In this document: one piece after another, positions 18,197 through 26,091 of the stretch
How the letters are laid out: every line of letters starts with the position of its first letter
How positions within the stretch are numbered: the first letter of the stretch is position 1
Assembly (NCBI GenBank): GCA_910586965.1
Contig: CAJUMF010000007.1
Span: forward strand, 1 to 64,000
Reading direction: 5' to 3'
Source of the DNA: an uncultured Dorea sp.
Lineage (GTDB): Bacteria > Bacillota > Clostridia > Lachnospirales > Lachnospiraceae
Length of the DNA stretch: 64,000 nt
Notes under the pieces: generated by a model
Told to the model about the DNA's origin: nothing
What the model saw: the letters and a program-made list of their open reading frames with translations, nothing else
Databases searched by the model: none
Position numbers and translations under genes: made by a program

Positions 18197-18200
18197 TAAT
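18172..18200 (+). promoter_or_regulatory. Promoter of the surface-polymer operon, overlapping the upstream terminator
   Basis: TTGAAA (18172-18177), a 17-base spacer and a consensus TATAAT (18195-18200) lie 38 bases before the sugar transferase start. The -35 box sits in the loop and right arm of the terminator hairpin. It is the only strong promoter seen before the run of genes 18239-33318. Confidence 0.72.
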
Positions 18201-18238
18201 ATTGTAAGTTATAACGATAAATACATCCTGGAGGGATT

Positions 18239-19639
18239 ATGAAAAAGCATCTGCATAAATTTGAGACGACAATGTGGCTGTCGATTAAATTTATATTATA
18301 TATACTGCTAATGTATGCTTTCCTGCATGTGATGGGAAAGGACAGTATCGGACTTACCAGATTGTCAAGAACTCTTGGTATTACGGTGTCCACCTTTGGA
18401 GTCGTAGGCCTTTTGTTCTTGTCAGTTTATGGAAAGTATGATGTGGGGCGCAGAAAGAGCAAGCCAATCATCTATTCTCTTGCGCTGGCGGTAGCGTGTA
18501 CGGATGTTATAACTTATATGCAGTTGATGATCATGAGAACAAACCGGCCCAATATTTATGGTTTTCGTTTCTTGAGCCTGGGGCTTCTCGGGATTGCGTT
18601 TCTTGTGCAGATTGGAATTATAATTTTTTTCGCATATTTTGGAAACTGGTTGTTTTTTTTAATCCATGAGCCGGAAAAATGTTGTGTGATCACATCATCG
18701 CAGAAGAGTCTGGACGAGATTGTCTTCGCAATGCAGCGGTTTAAAAAGCAATACCAGGTCTCGGCAGTCCTTGATTATCGCAGTGATCGGATCAAGAGAC
18801 ATATAAAGACAGCGGAGACAGTGTTTGTCTATGATGTTCCGGTGGAAGCGCGCACAGATATCATGCGTTGGTGTTACCGCTATAAAGTAAATGTTTATTT
18901 CAATCCGGAGATTGAGGACATAATGGAATTAGGTGCAAAGCAGTATGTTCTGGATGATGTCTATCTGTTTAACAGAAATGTAAAATCGCTGACTATGGAG
19001 CAGAGGATCATAAAACGTGTGATGGACATCAGTTTTTCGCTGATTCTGGGGATTCTATCTGCCCCTCTCTGGATTTGTGCCATGATAGCCGTCAAGATGG
19101 AGGATGGCGGTCCGGTTTTTTTTAAGCAGAAACGTGCGACTATTCATGGAAAGCAGTTTGAAGTATATAAGCTTCGGACTATGAAGCCAAACAGCGGCAA
19201 TTATTCGGCAACGAAGGATGATGACCGAATCACAAAAGTAGGGAAGTTCCTGCGGCGGACAAGAATCGATGAACTTCCCCAGCTTCTTAATGTATTAAAA
19301 GGAGATATGACTTTTGTAGGACCCCGCCCGGAGATGCTTAAGAATGTGGAGGAATATACCGAGGAGCTTCCGGAATTCAAGTACAGGCTCCGGGTGAAAG
19401 CAGGACTTACCGGCTATGCGCAGATTACCGGGAAATATAACACAACACCGAAGGACAAGCTGGTTATGGATATGATGTATATCGAACAGTTCAGTATCTT
19501 AAAGGATATTCAGATTATTTTTCAGACGGTGATCGTTTTGCTTAAGAAAGACAGTACAGAGGCTTTCGACAGGAAGAATAAGCATTGTCCGTACAAATTT
19601 GAAAAGTGGGAAGAAAAGAAGAATGATAACAAAAATTAA
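18239..19639 (+). CDS. Polyprenyl-phosphate sugar-1-phosphate transferase (WcaJ/WbaP type)
   Basis: Enzymes of this family start lipid-linked glycan synthesis by moving a sugar-1-phosphate from a nucleotide sugar to undecaprenyl phosphate. The 466-residue protein has about four N-terminal membrane segments (residues 10-140), a central nucleotide-binding-like domain (about 145-250), and the C-terminal bacterial sugar transferase domain from about 255 on. That domain opens with a membrane helix and contains FFKQKRATIHGKQFEVYKLR, DDRITKVGKFLRRTRIDELP and the signature GDMTFVGPRPEM. GGAGGG precedes the ATG at 18239. As first gene of the operon it probably replaces TagO as initiating enzyme, because no TagO or TagA homologue is seen nearby. 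The sugar is unknown. Confidence 0.9.
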   Translation: MKKHLHKFETTMWLSIKFILYILLMYAFLHVMGKDSIGLTRLSRTLGITVSTFGVVGLLFLSVYGKYDVGRRKSKPIIYSLALAVACTDVITYMQLMIMRTNRPNIYGFRFLSLGLLGIAFLVQIGIIIFFAYFGNWLFFLIHEPEKCCVITSSQKSLDEIVFAMQRFKKQYQVSAVLDYRSDRIKRHIKTAETVFVYDVPVEARTDIMRWCYRYKVNVYFNPEIEDIMELGAKQYVLDDVYLFNRNVKSLTMEQRIIKRVMDISFSLILGILSAPLWICAMIAVKMEDGGPVFFKQKRATIHGKQFEVYKLRTMKPNSGNYSATKDDDRITKVGKFLRRTRIDELPQLLNVLKGDMTFVGPRPEMLKNVEEYTEELPEFKYRLRVKAGLTGYAQITGKYNTTPKDKLVMDMMYIEQFSILKDIQIIFQTVIVLLKKDSTEAFDRKNKHCPYKFEKWEEKKNDNKN

Positions 19640-20768
19640 GCTTGAGATGATCAAGGCGGGAACGGTTGGACTGAATCTGGTGTATACGTTTTTTAAATTG
19701 CTGCCCGCACGAAAAAAAGTTACGATGTTAAGCCGCCAGAGCAATACGCCTTCCGATGAATTCCGCATGATAAAAAAAGGTATAAATTTGCGGGATGAAA
19801 GTGTGAAGGTAGTGTTTTTGTGCCATACTTTAGACGGGGGAGTGAATTCTTCTTTTGGAGATAAGATAAAGTATGGATTTCATATGCTCACACAAATGTT
19901 TCATATTGCTACCTCGAAGGTGCTCATACTGGACAGCTATTGTATAGTTGTGAGTATATTAAACCATAAAAAGGATTTGAAGATCATTCAGATGTGGCAT
20001 TCTATGGGTACGATGAAAAAGTTTGGATACACAGCTCTGGATACGAATGAGGGAAGTAAAAGCGAACTTGCCCATGTGATGAAAATGCACAGGAATTATG
20101 ACTATGTTTTTGCCAGTGCAGAAAGTTATAAAGAACATCTGGCACAGGGATTTGACTGTGGGATAGAAAAGATCCTGACGATGCCGCTGCCGAGACTTGA
20201 TCTGCTTAACAGTGAAAAGTATGGACAGAAGGTGAGAAACAGGATTTATCAGGCATATCCTGAGCTGAAGGAAAAACCGTTGATTCTTTATTGCCCTACT
20301 TTCCGTAAGGAAGAAGAGGATTTTTTACAGGCATTGAAGAGCCTCACCTGTGCAGTCAATTATGATAAATTCAATTTTGTCGTAAAACTCCATCCCCTGT
20401 CGAAAGCGGAGGTAGAAGGGCCGGCCATCAGTGCGGATAGCTTTACAAGTTTCGAGATGTTGTTTGTCGCAGATTATATGATCAGCGATTATTCTTGTAT
20501 TGTATATGAGGCGGCGGTGCGTAATATCCCATTGTATTTTTACAATTTTGATATGGATCTGTATTCGGATGGCCGGGGGCTGGCATTGGATTATGAAAAA
20601 GAGGTTCCAGGCCCCATCTCCAAAGATGCAAGAGAAATTATTACAGCCATTGAGACGAAAGAATATGATCTGGATGCACTTAAGAGATATGCAGATAAGT
20701 ATGTGACACCGGTAAAACATGCGACAAAAGATATTGTAGACTTTGTGTTTACGTTGATCAATGAATAA
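19623..20768 (+). CDS. CDP-glycerol:poly(glycerophosphate) glycerophosphotransferase family protein (TagB/TagF-like)
   Basis: This family transfers polyol-phosphate from a CDP-polyol to a lipid-linked primer or a growing chain at the inner membrane face. The ATG at 19623 (MITKIKLEMIKAG) is chosen over a TTG at 19599. It overlaps the preceding gene by 17 bases and gives 381 residues. Conserved elements in order are IIQMWHSMGTMKKFGY, PLPRLDLL, LYCPTFRKEE, VVKLHPLSK and ISDYSCIVYEAA, as in TagB/TagF. The compact size without an N-terminal extension suggests a primase-like TagB role, but that is inference. It is the first of four such proteins in the operon. Confidence 0.88.
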   Translation: MITKIKLEMIKAGTVGLNLVYTFFKLLPARKKVTMLSRQSNTPSDEFRMIKKGINLRDESVKVVFLCHTLDGGVNSSFGDKIKYGFHMLTQMFHIATSKVLILDSYCIVVSILNHKKDLKIIQMWHSMGTMKKFGYTALDTNEGSKSELAHVMKMHRNYDYVFASAESYKEHLAQGFDCGIEKILTMPLPRLDLLNSEKYGQKVRNRIYQAYPELKEKPLILYCPTFRKEEEDFLQALKSLTCAVNYDKFNFVVKLHPLSKAEVEGPAISADSFTSFEMLFVADYMISDYSCIVYEAAVRNIPLYFYNFDMDLYSDGRGLALDYEKEVPGPISKDAREIITAIETKEYDLDALKRYADKYVTPVKHATKDIVDFVFTLINE

Positions 20769-20785
20769 ATATGTGGAGGAAGGCC

Positions 20786-21838
20786 ATGAATAGAGTATTT
20801 AAAGAAGATCTGGAAGCGATCATTGCGGAAAATATTCCGTGGGAAAAGCTGGAGGGAAAGACGGTATTGATTACAGGAGCCAGTGGTATGATCGGGACAT
20901 ACATGCTGCATGTCCTGACGATATTGAATGATGAGCGCGGCTTAAATATACAGATTGCTGCGATGTTGAGGAATGCGTCGAAGCTTCCGGATGAGATCCG
21001 CAGGCGGGAAGATGTAAAAATCGTCACTCATGATGTGACAGAGACAATTGAAATTCCCGGAGAAGTGCATTATGTGATCCATGCAGCAAGTCCGGCAAGT
21101 CCGTTGATCATGCAGGATAAGCCGGTAGAGACGATCGCCGCGAATACAATCGGTACGTTTAACACGTTGAAGCTTGCGAAGGAGAAGCACGCAGAAGGGT
21201 ATCTGTTCATTTCTTCCAGAGAAATATATGGGCAGCCGGAAGAAGGACAGGAATTCTTTTATGAGGATACCTATGGGTTTGTAGACCAGTTAAATCCACG
21301 TTCTTGTTATTCCGAAGGGAAGAAGGCTGCGGAGACGATGTGTGTCTGCTTCCATGATGAGTATGGGCTGAATGCGAAGATTGCAAGGCTTGCACACACC
21401 TATGGGCCGGGCATGTCTATTTATGATGGGCGGGTACAGGCAGATTTCCTGAAAAATGTATTTCATAATGAAGACATCGTGTTGAAAAGTGAAGGAACTG
21501 CAATAAGAACCTACACATATATTGGAGATGCAGTGGCGGGATTGTATCGGATTTTGTTAGGTTCAGAGGATATTGTATACAATATTGGCAATGAGGATGG
21601 AAAGGTATCTATCCGTGAACTGGCAGAGATTATGGTAGATATTTATCCGGAGCGGGGGCTTAAGCTGGTGTTTGACATTCCAGAAGGCGGCACAAAAGGG
21701 ACTGCGCCGTATACTTTGGGGATATTAAGCAGCAAAAAGCTGCGTGAGATCGGGTGGAGCCCGAAGTATTCTGTGAAAGAAGGATTCCGAAGGACGTTAG
21801 AATATCTGGAGATTGAAGAAGGAGCAGAGCATGAGTAA
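20786..21838 (+). CDS. NAD-dependent epimerase/dehydratase (extended SDR)
   Basis: This is an extended short-chain dehydrogenase/reductase of the kind acting on nucleotide sugars. The start at 20786 is chosen because GGAGGAAGG lies just before it; an in-frame ATG at 20771 lacks such a site. The 350-residue protein has the NAD-binding motif TGASGMIG near residue 28 and the catalytic CYSEGKK (YxxxK) near residue 176, with SSREIYG as the serine strand. The overall pattern recalls UDP-glucuronate decarboxylases and 4,6-dehydratases. The next gene, a cytidylyltransferase, overlaps by 8 bases. The pair could therefore make a CDP-linked polyol or sugar, analogous to TarJ/TarI, although TarJ is from a different family. 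The substrate is unknown. Confidence 0.85.
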   Translation: MNRVFKEDLEAIIAENIPWEKLEGKTVLITGASGMIGTYMLHVLTILNDERGLNIQIAAMLRNASKLPDEIRRREDVKIVTHDVTETIEIPGEVHYVIHAASPASPLIMQDKPVETIAANTIGTFNTLKLAKEKHAEGYLFISSREIYGQPEEGQEFFYEDTYGFVDQLNPRSCYSEGKKAAETMCVCFHDEYGLNAKIARLAHTYGPGMSIYDGRVQADFLKNVFHNEDIVLKSEGTAIRTYTYIGDAVAGLYRILLGSEDIVYNIGNEDGKVSIRELAEIMVDIYPERGLKLVFDIPEGGTKGTAPYTLGILSSKKLREIGWSPKYSVKEGFRRTLEYLEIEEGAEHE

Positions 21839-22592
21839 AAATATTGCGATTATTTTTGCAGGAGGTGTAGGGGCGAGAATGGGCTCCGGCCTTCCCAAGC
21901 AGTTTATTGAGGTAAATGGAAAGCCGATCATTATCCATACATTGGATATTTTTGAGGAACATCCTGAGATTGATGAAATCTATGTGTCATGCAAAGAGGA
22001 TTACATCCGTAAGCTCTCAAAACTGGTACAGCGCCACATGATTTCAAAAGTGGCGAAAATCGTACCGGGGGGTGTCACCGGGCTTGATTCTATCTATAAT
22101 GCGCTGCAGGCGGCGAGAGAGCATAATACGCCGGATGCGGTTGTGTTGATTCATGACGGTGTGCGTCCGTGTATTACAAAGGAGTTGATCGATGAGGATC
22201 TGGCGTGTGTCAAGAAGTACGGAACGGCGATCACATGTACACCTCTTTACGAGACACCAGTGATCTGCAAGGATGGACGGAGTATTGATGAGATACCGCC
22301 GAGGGCAAACTTTTATACGGCGCAGGCTCCGCAGTGCTTCCGGCTTGGTGATGTGCTGGAGGCACATGCTATGATGCGTAAGGATAATCCGGGATATGAG
22401 GGAGTTGTGGATACTTGTTCTATGATGAAGAAGCTTGGCAGGGAGGTAACTCTTGTGGAGGGCCTGAGAGGGAATATTAAGGTTACGACACCTGAGGATC
22501 TGTATACGTTCCGTGCTATGATACAGTATCGGGAGACAGAGCAGATCTTCGGATTCGGAACAAGAGAAGTACCGAGCAGGCTAAAGAAGTAG
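21831..22592 (+). CDS. IspD/TarI-like cytidylyltransferase
   Basis: Members transfer CMP to a sugar- or polyol-phosphate. IspD makes CDP-methylerythritol and TarI makes CDP-ribitol. The ATG at 21831, inside the 3' end of the SDR gene and after GAAGGAG, gives 253 residues. Motifs are IIFAGGVGARMGSGLPKQF at residues 6-24, the central VLIHDGVRP, QAPQCFRLGD and the C-terminal GNIKVTTPEDL. The location between an SDR and a TagGH-like exporter favours a TarI-like role over isoprenoid synthesis. With TagD also in the operon, two CDP-activated substrates would be available. This assignment by context needs enzymology. Confidence 0.85.
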   Translation: MSKNIAIIFAGGVGARMGSGLPKQFIEVNGKPIIIHTLDIFEEHPEIDEIYVSCKEDYIRKLSKLVQRHMISKVAKIVPGGVTGLDSIYNALQAAREHNTPDAVVLIHDGVRPCITKELIDEDLACVKKYGTAITCTPLYETPVICKDGRSIDEIPPRANFYTAQAPQCFRLGDVLEAHAMMRKDNPGYEGVVDTCSMMKKLGREVTLVEGLRGNIKVTTPEDLYTFRAMIQYRETEQIFGFGTREVPSRLKK

Positions 22593-22615
22593 TATCGCTA
22601 CAAGGAGGAAACATA

Positions 22616-23422
22616 GTGTTTACAAGTGCGAAATATGTTCTGAGTGAAAATTATCAGAACTTTCATAGAATTGTTTCAATTGCAAAATACGAGCTTCTGG
22701 CGGATATGCGCGAGAGCAAGCTGGGAGTATTCTGGAATTTTGCAAATCCTGCAATTCAGGTGTTGACGTATTGGTTTGTATTTGGATATGTGTTTAACAG
22801 AAAGGCCGTTGACGATATCCCTTACATTGTATGGATGCTGGGCGGAATGGTAGTGTGGTTTTTTGTAAGTCCGTGTATTACGGACGGGTGCAACTCTGTT
22901 TACCAGAAAGTAAATGTGATCACGAAGATGAAATTCCCGGTTAGCATTTTGCCCATGACGATAGTTCTAGAGAAGCTTTTTGACCATTTTTGCCTGTTTG
23001 TTATAATGATCATTATTTTTGCGACTCAGGGATATTTTCCCAGTGTATATTGGCTGGGGCTTATTTATTATCTGTTTTGTACGATTGTATTCGCAGTATC
23101 TCTGTCACTGACTACTTCGGTGCTCAACATGCTGGCCAGGGATACGAGAAAGCTGATATTGGCATGTATGAGGCTTTTGTTGTACTTAACGCCAATTCTG
23201 TGGAATATTGAAAGAGTGGGACATGGCAGGATTTCCCGGCTCATTATGTGCAATCCGATCTATTATCTCGTACAGGGGTATAGGGACTGCTTTTTCTATC
23301 ACAGGGGATTTATGGCTTATAGCTGGTCTATGGCGTGGTTCTGGGGAATTACACTTGCATTGTTTTTCTTCGGGAGTTACATGATGTATAAATTTAAGAC
23401 AAGATTTATAGATATGATATAA
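22616..23422 (+). CDS. ABC-2 type polysaccharide/polyol-phosphate export permease (TagG-like)
   Basis: This is the membrane half of an exporter that moves lipid-linked teichoic acid-type polymers across the membrane. The 268-residue protein has about six hydrophobic segments and the ABC2-membrane layout of TagG/Wzm, including the N-terminal amphipathic segment with ELLADMRESKLGVFWNF. The start is GTG at 22616, backed by a strong AAGGAGG seven bases upstream. The ATPase gene follows after 13 bases. Use of an ABC exporter implies that the chain is finished in the cytoplasm before export. Confidence 0.9.
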   Translation: MFTSAKYVLSENYQNFHRIVSIAKYELLADMRESKLGVFWNFANPAIQVLTYWFVFGYVFNRKAVDDIPYIVWMLGGMVVWFFVSPCITDGCNSVYQKVNVITKMKFPVSILPMTIVLEKLFDHFCLFVIMIIIFATQGYFPSVYWLGLIYYLFCTIVFAVSLSLTTSVLNMLARDTRKLILACMRLLLYLTPILWNIERVGHGRISRLIMCNPIYYLVQGYRDCFFYHRGFMAYSWSMAWFWGITLALFFFGSYMMYKFKTRFIDMI

Positions 23423-23435
23423 AAGAGGAAGTCAG

Positions 23436-24254
23436 ATGGAAAGAGAAACAGCAATTCAATTCAAAAATGTATCAAAAATCTACAAGCTGAAACGTAAGGA
23501 TAAGGATGTCACGAAAGACCAGAAGACGCAGTATTTCTATGCTTTAAAGGACATTTCCTTTGAAGTAAAAAAGGGACAGGTGTTGGGAATCCTGGGAACG
23601 AACGGTTCCGGAAAGTCTACGATGGCCCTTGTCTTGTCGGGGATCGCATCGCCGGATGAAGGAGAGATCATCGTTGAAGGAGAGCAGGCTCTTGTGGCGA
23701 TCAACACGGGGCTTAACAAAGAGCTGACAGGGCTTGAGAATATAGAATTAAAGGGTGCACTTTTAGGTCTGACACAGAAAAAAGTCAGGGAGATTACAGA
23801 TGGAGTTATCGAGTTCGCGGAGATTGGCGATTTCCTGTATCAGCCTGTGAAGAAATATTCCAGCGGTATGAAGTCTCGTCTTGGGTTTTCGATCAATCTA
23901 TGTTTGAATCCAGATATTCTTATTATTGACGAGGCGCTTTCCGTAGGAGATAAAGGATTTGCTCACAAATGTCTGGCGCGTATGAACGAATTAAAGGAGG
24001 AAGGCAAGACGATTATCTTCATCTCGCATTCCCTTCCTCAGGTCAGGGAATTCTGTGATACAGCGATGTGGCTGGAGGGGGGCAAGATGAAAGAGTACGG
24101 GGCGATTGAAGATGTCTGTGATCATTATGCCGAATATATTGAGCATTATCATACGCTTACTAAGGCAGAGAAAAAGGCAGAACGGGAGGAGAAGTTCAAG
24201 GAACGTATTATAAAGAATCGGAAAGTTGGATGGATAGACCGGTTATTCGGGTAG
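23436..24254 (+). CDS. ABC-type polymer export ATPase (TagH-like)
   Basis: This is the ATPase partner of the upstream permease. The 272-residue protein has Walker A GTNGSGKST near residue 54, an ABC signature in KKYSSGMKSRLGF near residue 144, Walker B ILIIDEALSVGD near residue 160 and the switch FISHSLPQ. It is about the size of the ATPase domain alone and lacks the long C-terminal extracytoplasmic domain of Bacillus TagH. The last 40 residues are charged and basic. It lacks a Wzt-type carbohydrate-binding C-terminal domain, so chain-length recognition by the ATPase is not expected. Confidence 0.92.
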   Translation: MERETAIQFKNVSKIYKLKRKDKDVTKDQKTQYFYALKDISFEVKKGQVLGILGTNGSGKSTMALVLSGIASPDEGEIIVEGEQALVAINTGLNKELTGLENIELKGALLGLTQKKVREITDGVIEFAEIGDFLYQPVKKYSSGMKSRLGFSINLCLNPDILIIDEALSVGDKGFAHKCLARMNELKEEGKTIIFISHSLPQVREFCDTAMWLEGGKMKEYGAIEDVCDHYAEYIEHYHTLTKAEKKAEREEKFKERIIKNRKVGWIDRLFG

Positions 24255-24276
24255 TATTTCAGAAAGCGGGGATAGT

Positions 24277-25647
24277 ATGGACATTAAAGCTGTAATGAAA
24301 AATGTTAAGGAGAAAGGACTGAAGGAAACAATAAGAATCCATCAGGACAGGGATAGAAGAAAGAATAATTTAGGGCTGAAGGAAGAAATCATACAGGGAA
24401 TCATACAGGATTCGTTTGCTTCACAAAAAGAAAATTACAAGAGATATCTGACAAAAATCAGCGAGGGTGAGGTGACAGAAGAGTTTTATGAAAATGAATT
24501 GAAAAGCATATATACAAAGCATGTCTTTCCGAGGATTTATAATGAGGAAGCAAAGAAGCCTGTGAAGGATAAGATGATATTCATGGATAAAGGCCCGTTC
24601 CTTTCCGTAAGTCTTATCTACATGTGCAAATATGTGAAAAAGAATACAAGCTATAAGGTGAAGAAACATAAGCTTTGCATTAGAAAAGTCCCCAATGAAG
24701 ATTATTATGAGAAGGCGAAAGAATATATCCGTGATACGGCTACGGCAAAAGCGGTGTTTATCTGTACGGCTAATGATCTGATGTCATACATCACCCTGCG
24801 TCCGGAAACTACTTATATACAGTTGTGGCATGGTTGCGGAGTGTTTAAGAAAGTTGGTCTGAGCACGATAGATAAAAGCTTTGGAAAAACAGCGAAGTCT
24901 CACGAAGAATATCCTTTGAATACGAATTATTCTTATGTCACGATAGCGAGTCCGGAGCTTTCATGGATATTTGAAGAATCTATGGGAATCGATAAAGATT
25001 CCGGTATTATCATACCGACAGGAATCAGCCGGACGGATGAATTTTTTGATGAAGAGTTTATTGCGGGCAGTTACAGGAAGCTGTATGATAAGATTCCGCA
25101 GGCGAAGGGTAAGAAGGTGATTCTTTATGCGCCTACGTTCCGAGGAGATGTGGCGATCTGTACGTCGCCGGACGAACTTGATATAAAAGCATTTGCCAAA
25201 GAGCTGGGGGACGACTATATTTTGCTCTTTAAGCATCATCCGACGGTGAAAAACCTCCCCAAAATACCTGAGGAGTATGAAGGTACGTTTGCATTTGACA
25301 TGACATGGAAGTCAGGGATGAATATCAGTGAGCTTATGACGGTTGCGGATATCTGCATATCGGACTATTCCTCCGTTGTATTTGAATATTCGCTTTTTGA
25401 GAGACCGATGTTGTTCTTTGTGTATGATCTCGAGGATTATATTGATGAGAGAGGGCTTTATTATGATTTCGATGAGATCACACCGGGACCTCTATGCAGG
25501 ACAAACGAAGAGATGTTAGATTATATAAAACATATTGATGAACGTTTTGACAAGCAGGAGGTTATCGATTTCAAGAATAAATTTATGTGTTGCTGTGACG
25601 GACATTCTTCTGAAAGAATACTTGCATTGGTGGAAGATAAGGAGTAA
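24277..25647 (+). CDS. CDP-glycerol glycerophosphotransferase family protein (TagF-like), second copy
   Basis: A 456-residue polyol-phosphate transferase. After a charged N-terminal region (residues 1-110) the family motifs appear: IQLWHGCGVFKKVGLS, PTGISRTDEFF, LYAPTFRGD, LLFKHHPTVK and ISDYSSVVFEYSLFE. The GxGxxKxxG loop and the DYSS motif are intact, so it is probably active. TagD follows after three bases, which favours CDP-glycerol as substrate. It may be the polymerase, but the division of labour among the four family members cannot be read from sequence. The ATG at 24277 follows AGCGGGGAT. Confidence 0.88.
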   Translation: MDIKAVMKNVKEKGLKETIRIHQDRDRRKNNLGLKEEIIQGIIQDSFASQKENYKRYLTKISEGEVTEEFYENELKSIYTKHVFPRIYNEEAKKPVKDKMIFMDKGPFLSVSLIYMCKYVKKNTSYKVKKHKLCIRKVPNEDYYEKAKEYIRDTATAKAVFICTANDLMSYITLRPETTYIQLWHGCGVFKKVGLSTIDKSFGKTAKSHEEYPLNTNYSYVTIASPELSWIFEESMGIDKDSGIIIPTGISRTDEFFDEEFIAGSYRKLYDKIPQAKGKKVILYAPTFRGDVAICTSPDELDIKAFAKELGDDYILLFKHHPTVKNLPKIPEEYEGTFAFDMTWKSGMNISELMTVADICISDYSSVVFEYSLFERPMLFFVYDLEDYIDERGLYYDFDEITPGPLCRTNEEMLDYIKHIDERFDKQEVIDFKNKFMCCCDGHSSERILALVEDKE

Positions 25648-25650
25648 AGG

Positions 25651-26067
25651 ATGAAACGTATTTTGACTTATGGGACATATGATCTGCTCCATTATGGGCA
25701 TATCCGACTGTTAAAAAGAGCGAAAGCATTAGGGGATTATCTCATTGTGGCAATTTCTACAGAGCGGTTTAATGAGATCAAAGGGAAAAAAGCTTACCAT
25801 AATTATGAGACAAGAAAAGAGATGCTGGAGGCGGTGCGGTATGTGGATCTTGTGATACCGGAGAATGACTGGGATCAAAAAAGAGATGACGTATTGAAGT
25901 ACCATGTCGATACCGTAGTTATGGGAAGCGACTGGGAAGGACATGAAAAATTCGAGAGCTTAAAAGATATCTGCGAAGTAGTGTATCTGGACAGGACAGA
26001 CGGGATTTCTACGACAAAGATTAAAGAAGAATTGCATTTGTCGGAGGATAATTTATATTCTAAATAG
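25651..26067 (+). CDS. tagD: Glycerol-3-phosphate cytidylyltransferase TagD
   Basis: TagD makes CDP-glycerol from CTP and sn-glycerol-3-phosphate, the donor for poly(glycerol phosphate) synthesis. The 138-residue protein has the cytidylyltransferase signature TYGTYDLLHYGHIRLLKRA (with HxGH) at the N-terminus, WEGHEKF and the C-terminal RTDGISTTKIKEEL, as in TagD/TarD. A GGAGTAAAGG site overlaps the end of the upstream gene. It is a clear functional anchor: at least one polymer made here should contain glycerol phosphate. Confidence 0.95.
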   Translation: MKRILTYGTYDLLHYGHIRLLKRAKALGDYLIVAISTERFNEIKGKKAYHNYETRKEMLEAVRYVDLVIPENDWDQKRDDVLKYHVDTVVMGSDWEGHEKFESLKDICEVVYLDRTDGISTTKIKEELHLSEDNLYSK

Positions 26068-26091
26068 TAAAAAATAAGATGGAGGAAGTTT

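Noticed and set aside
21831..22592. IspD of the isoprenoid MEP pathway
   Set aside because: The fold fits, but coupling to an SDR and position between teichoic-type genes make a TarI-like role more likely. IspD is not fully excluded.
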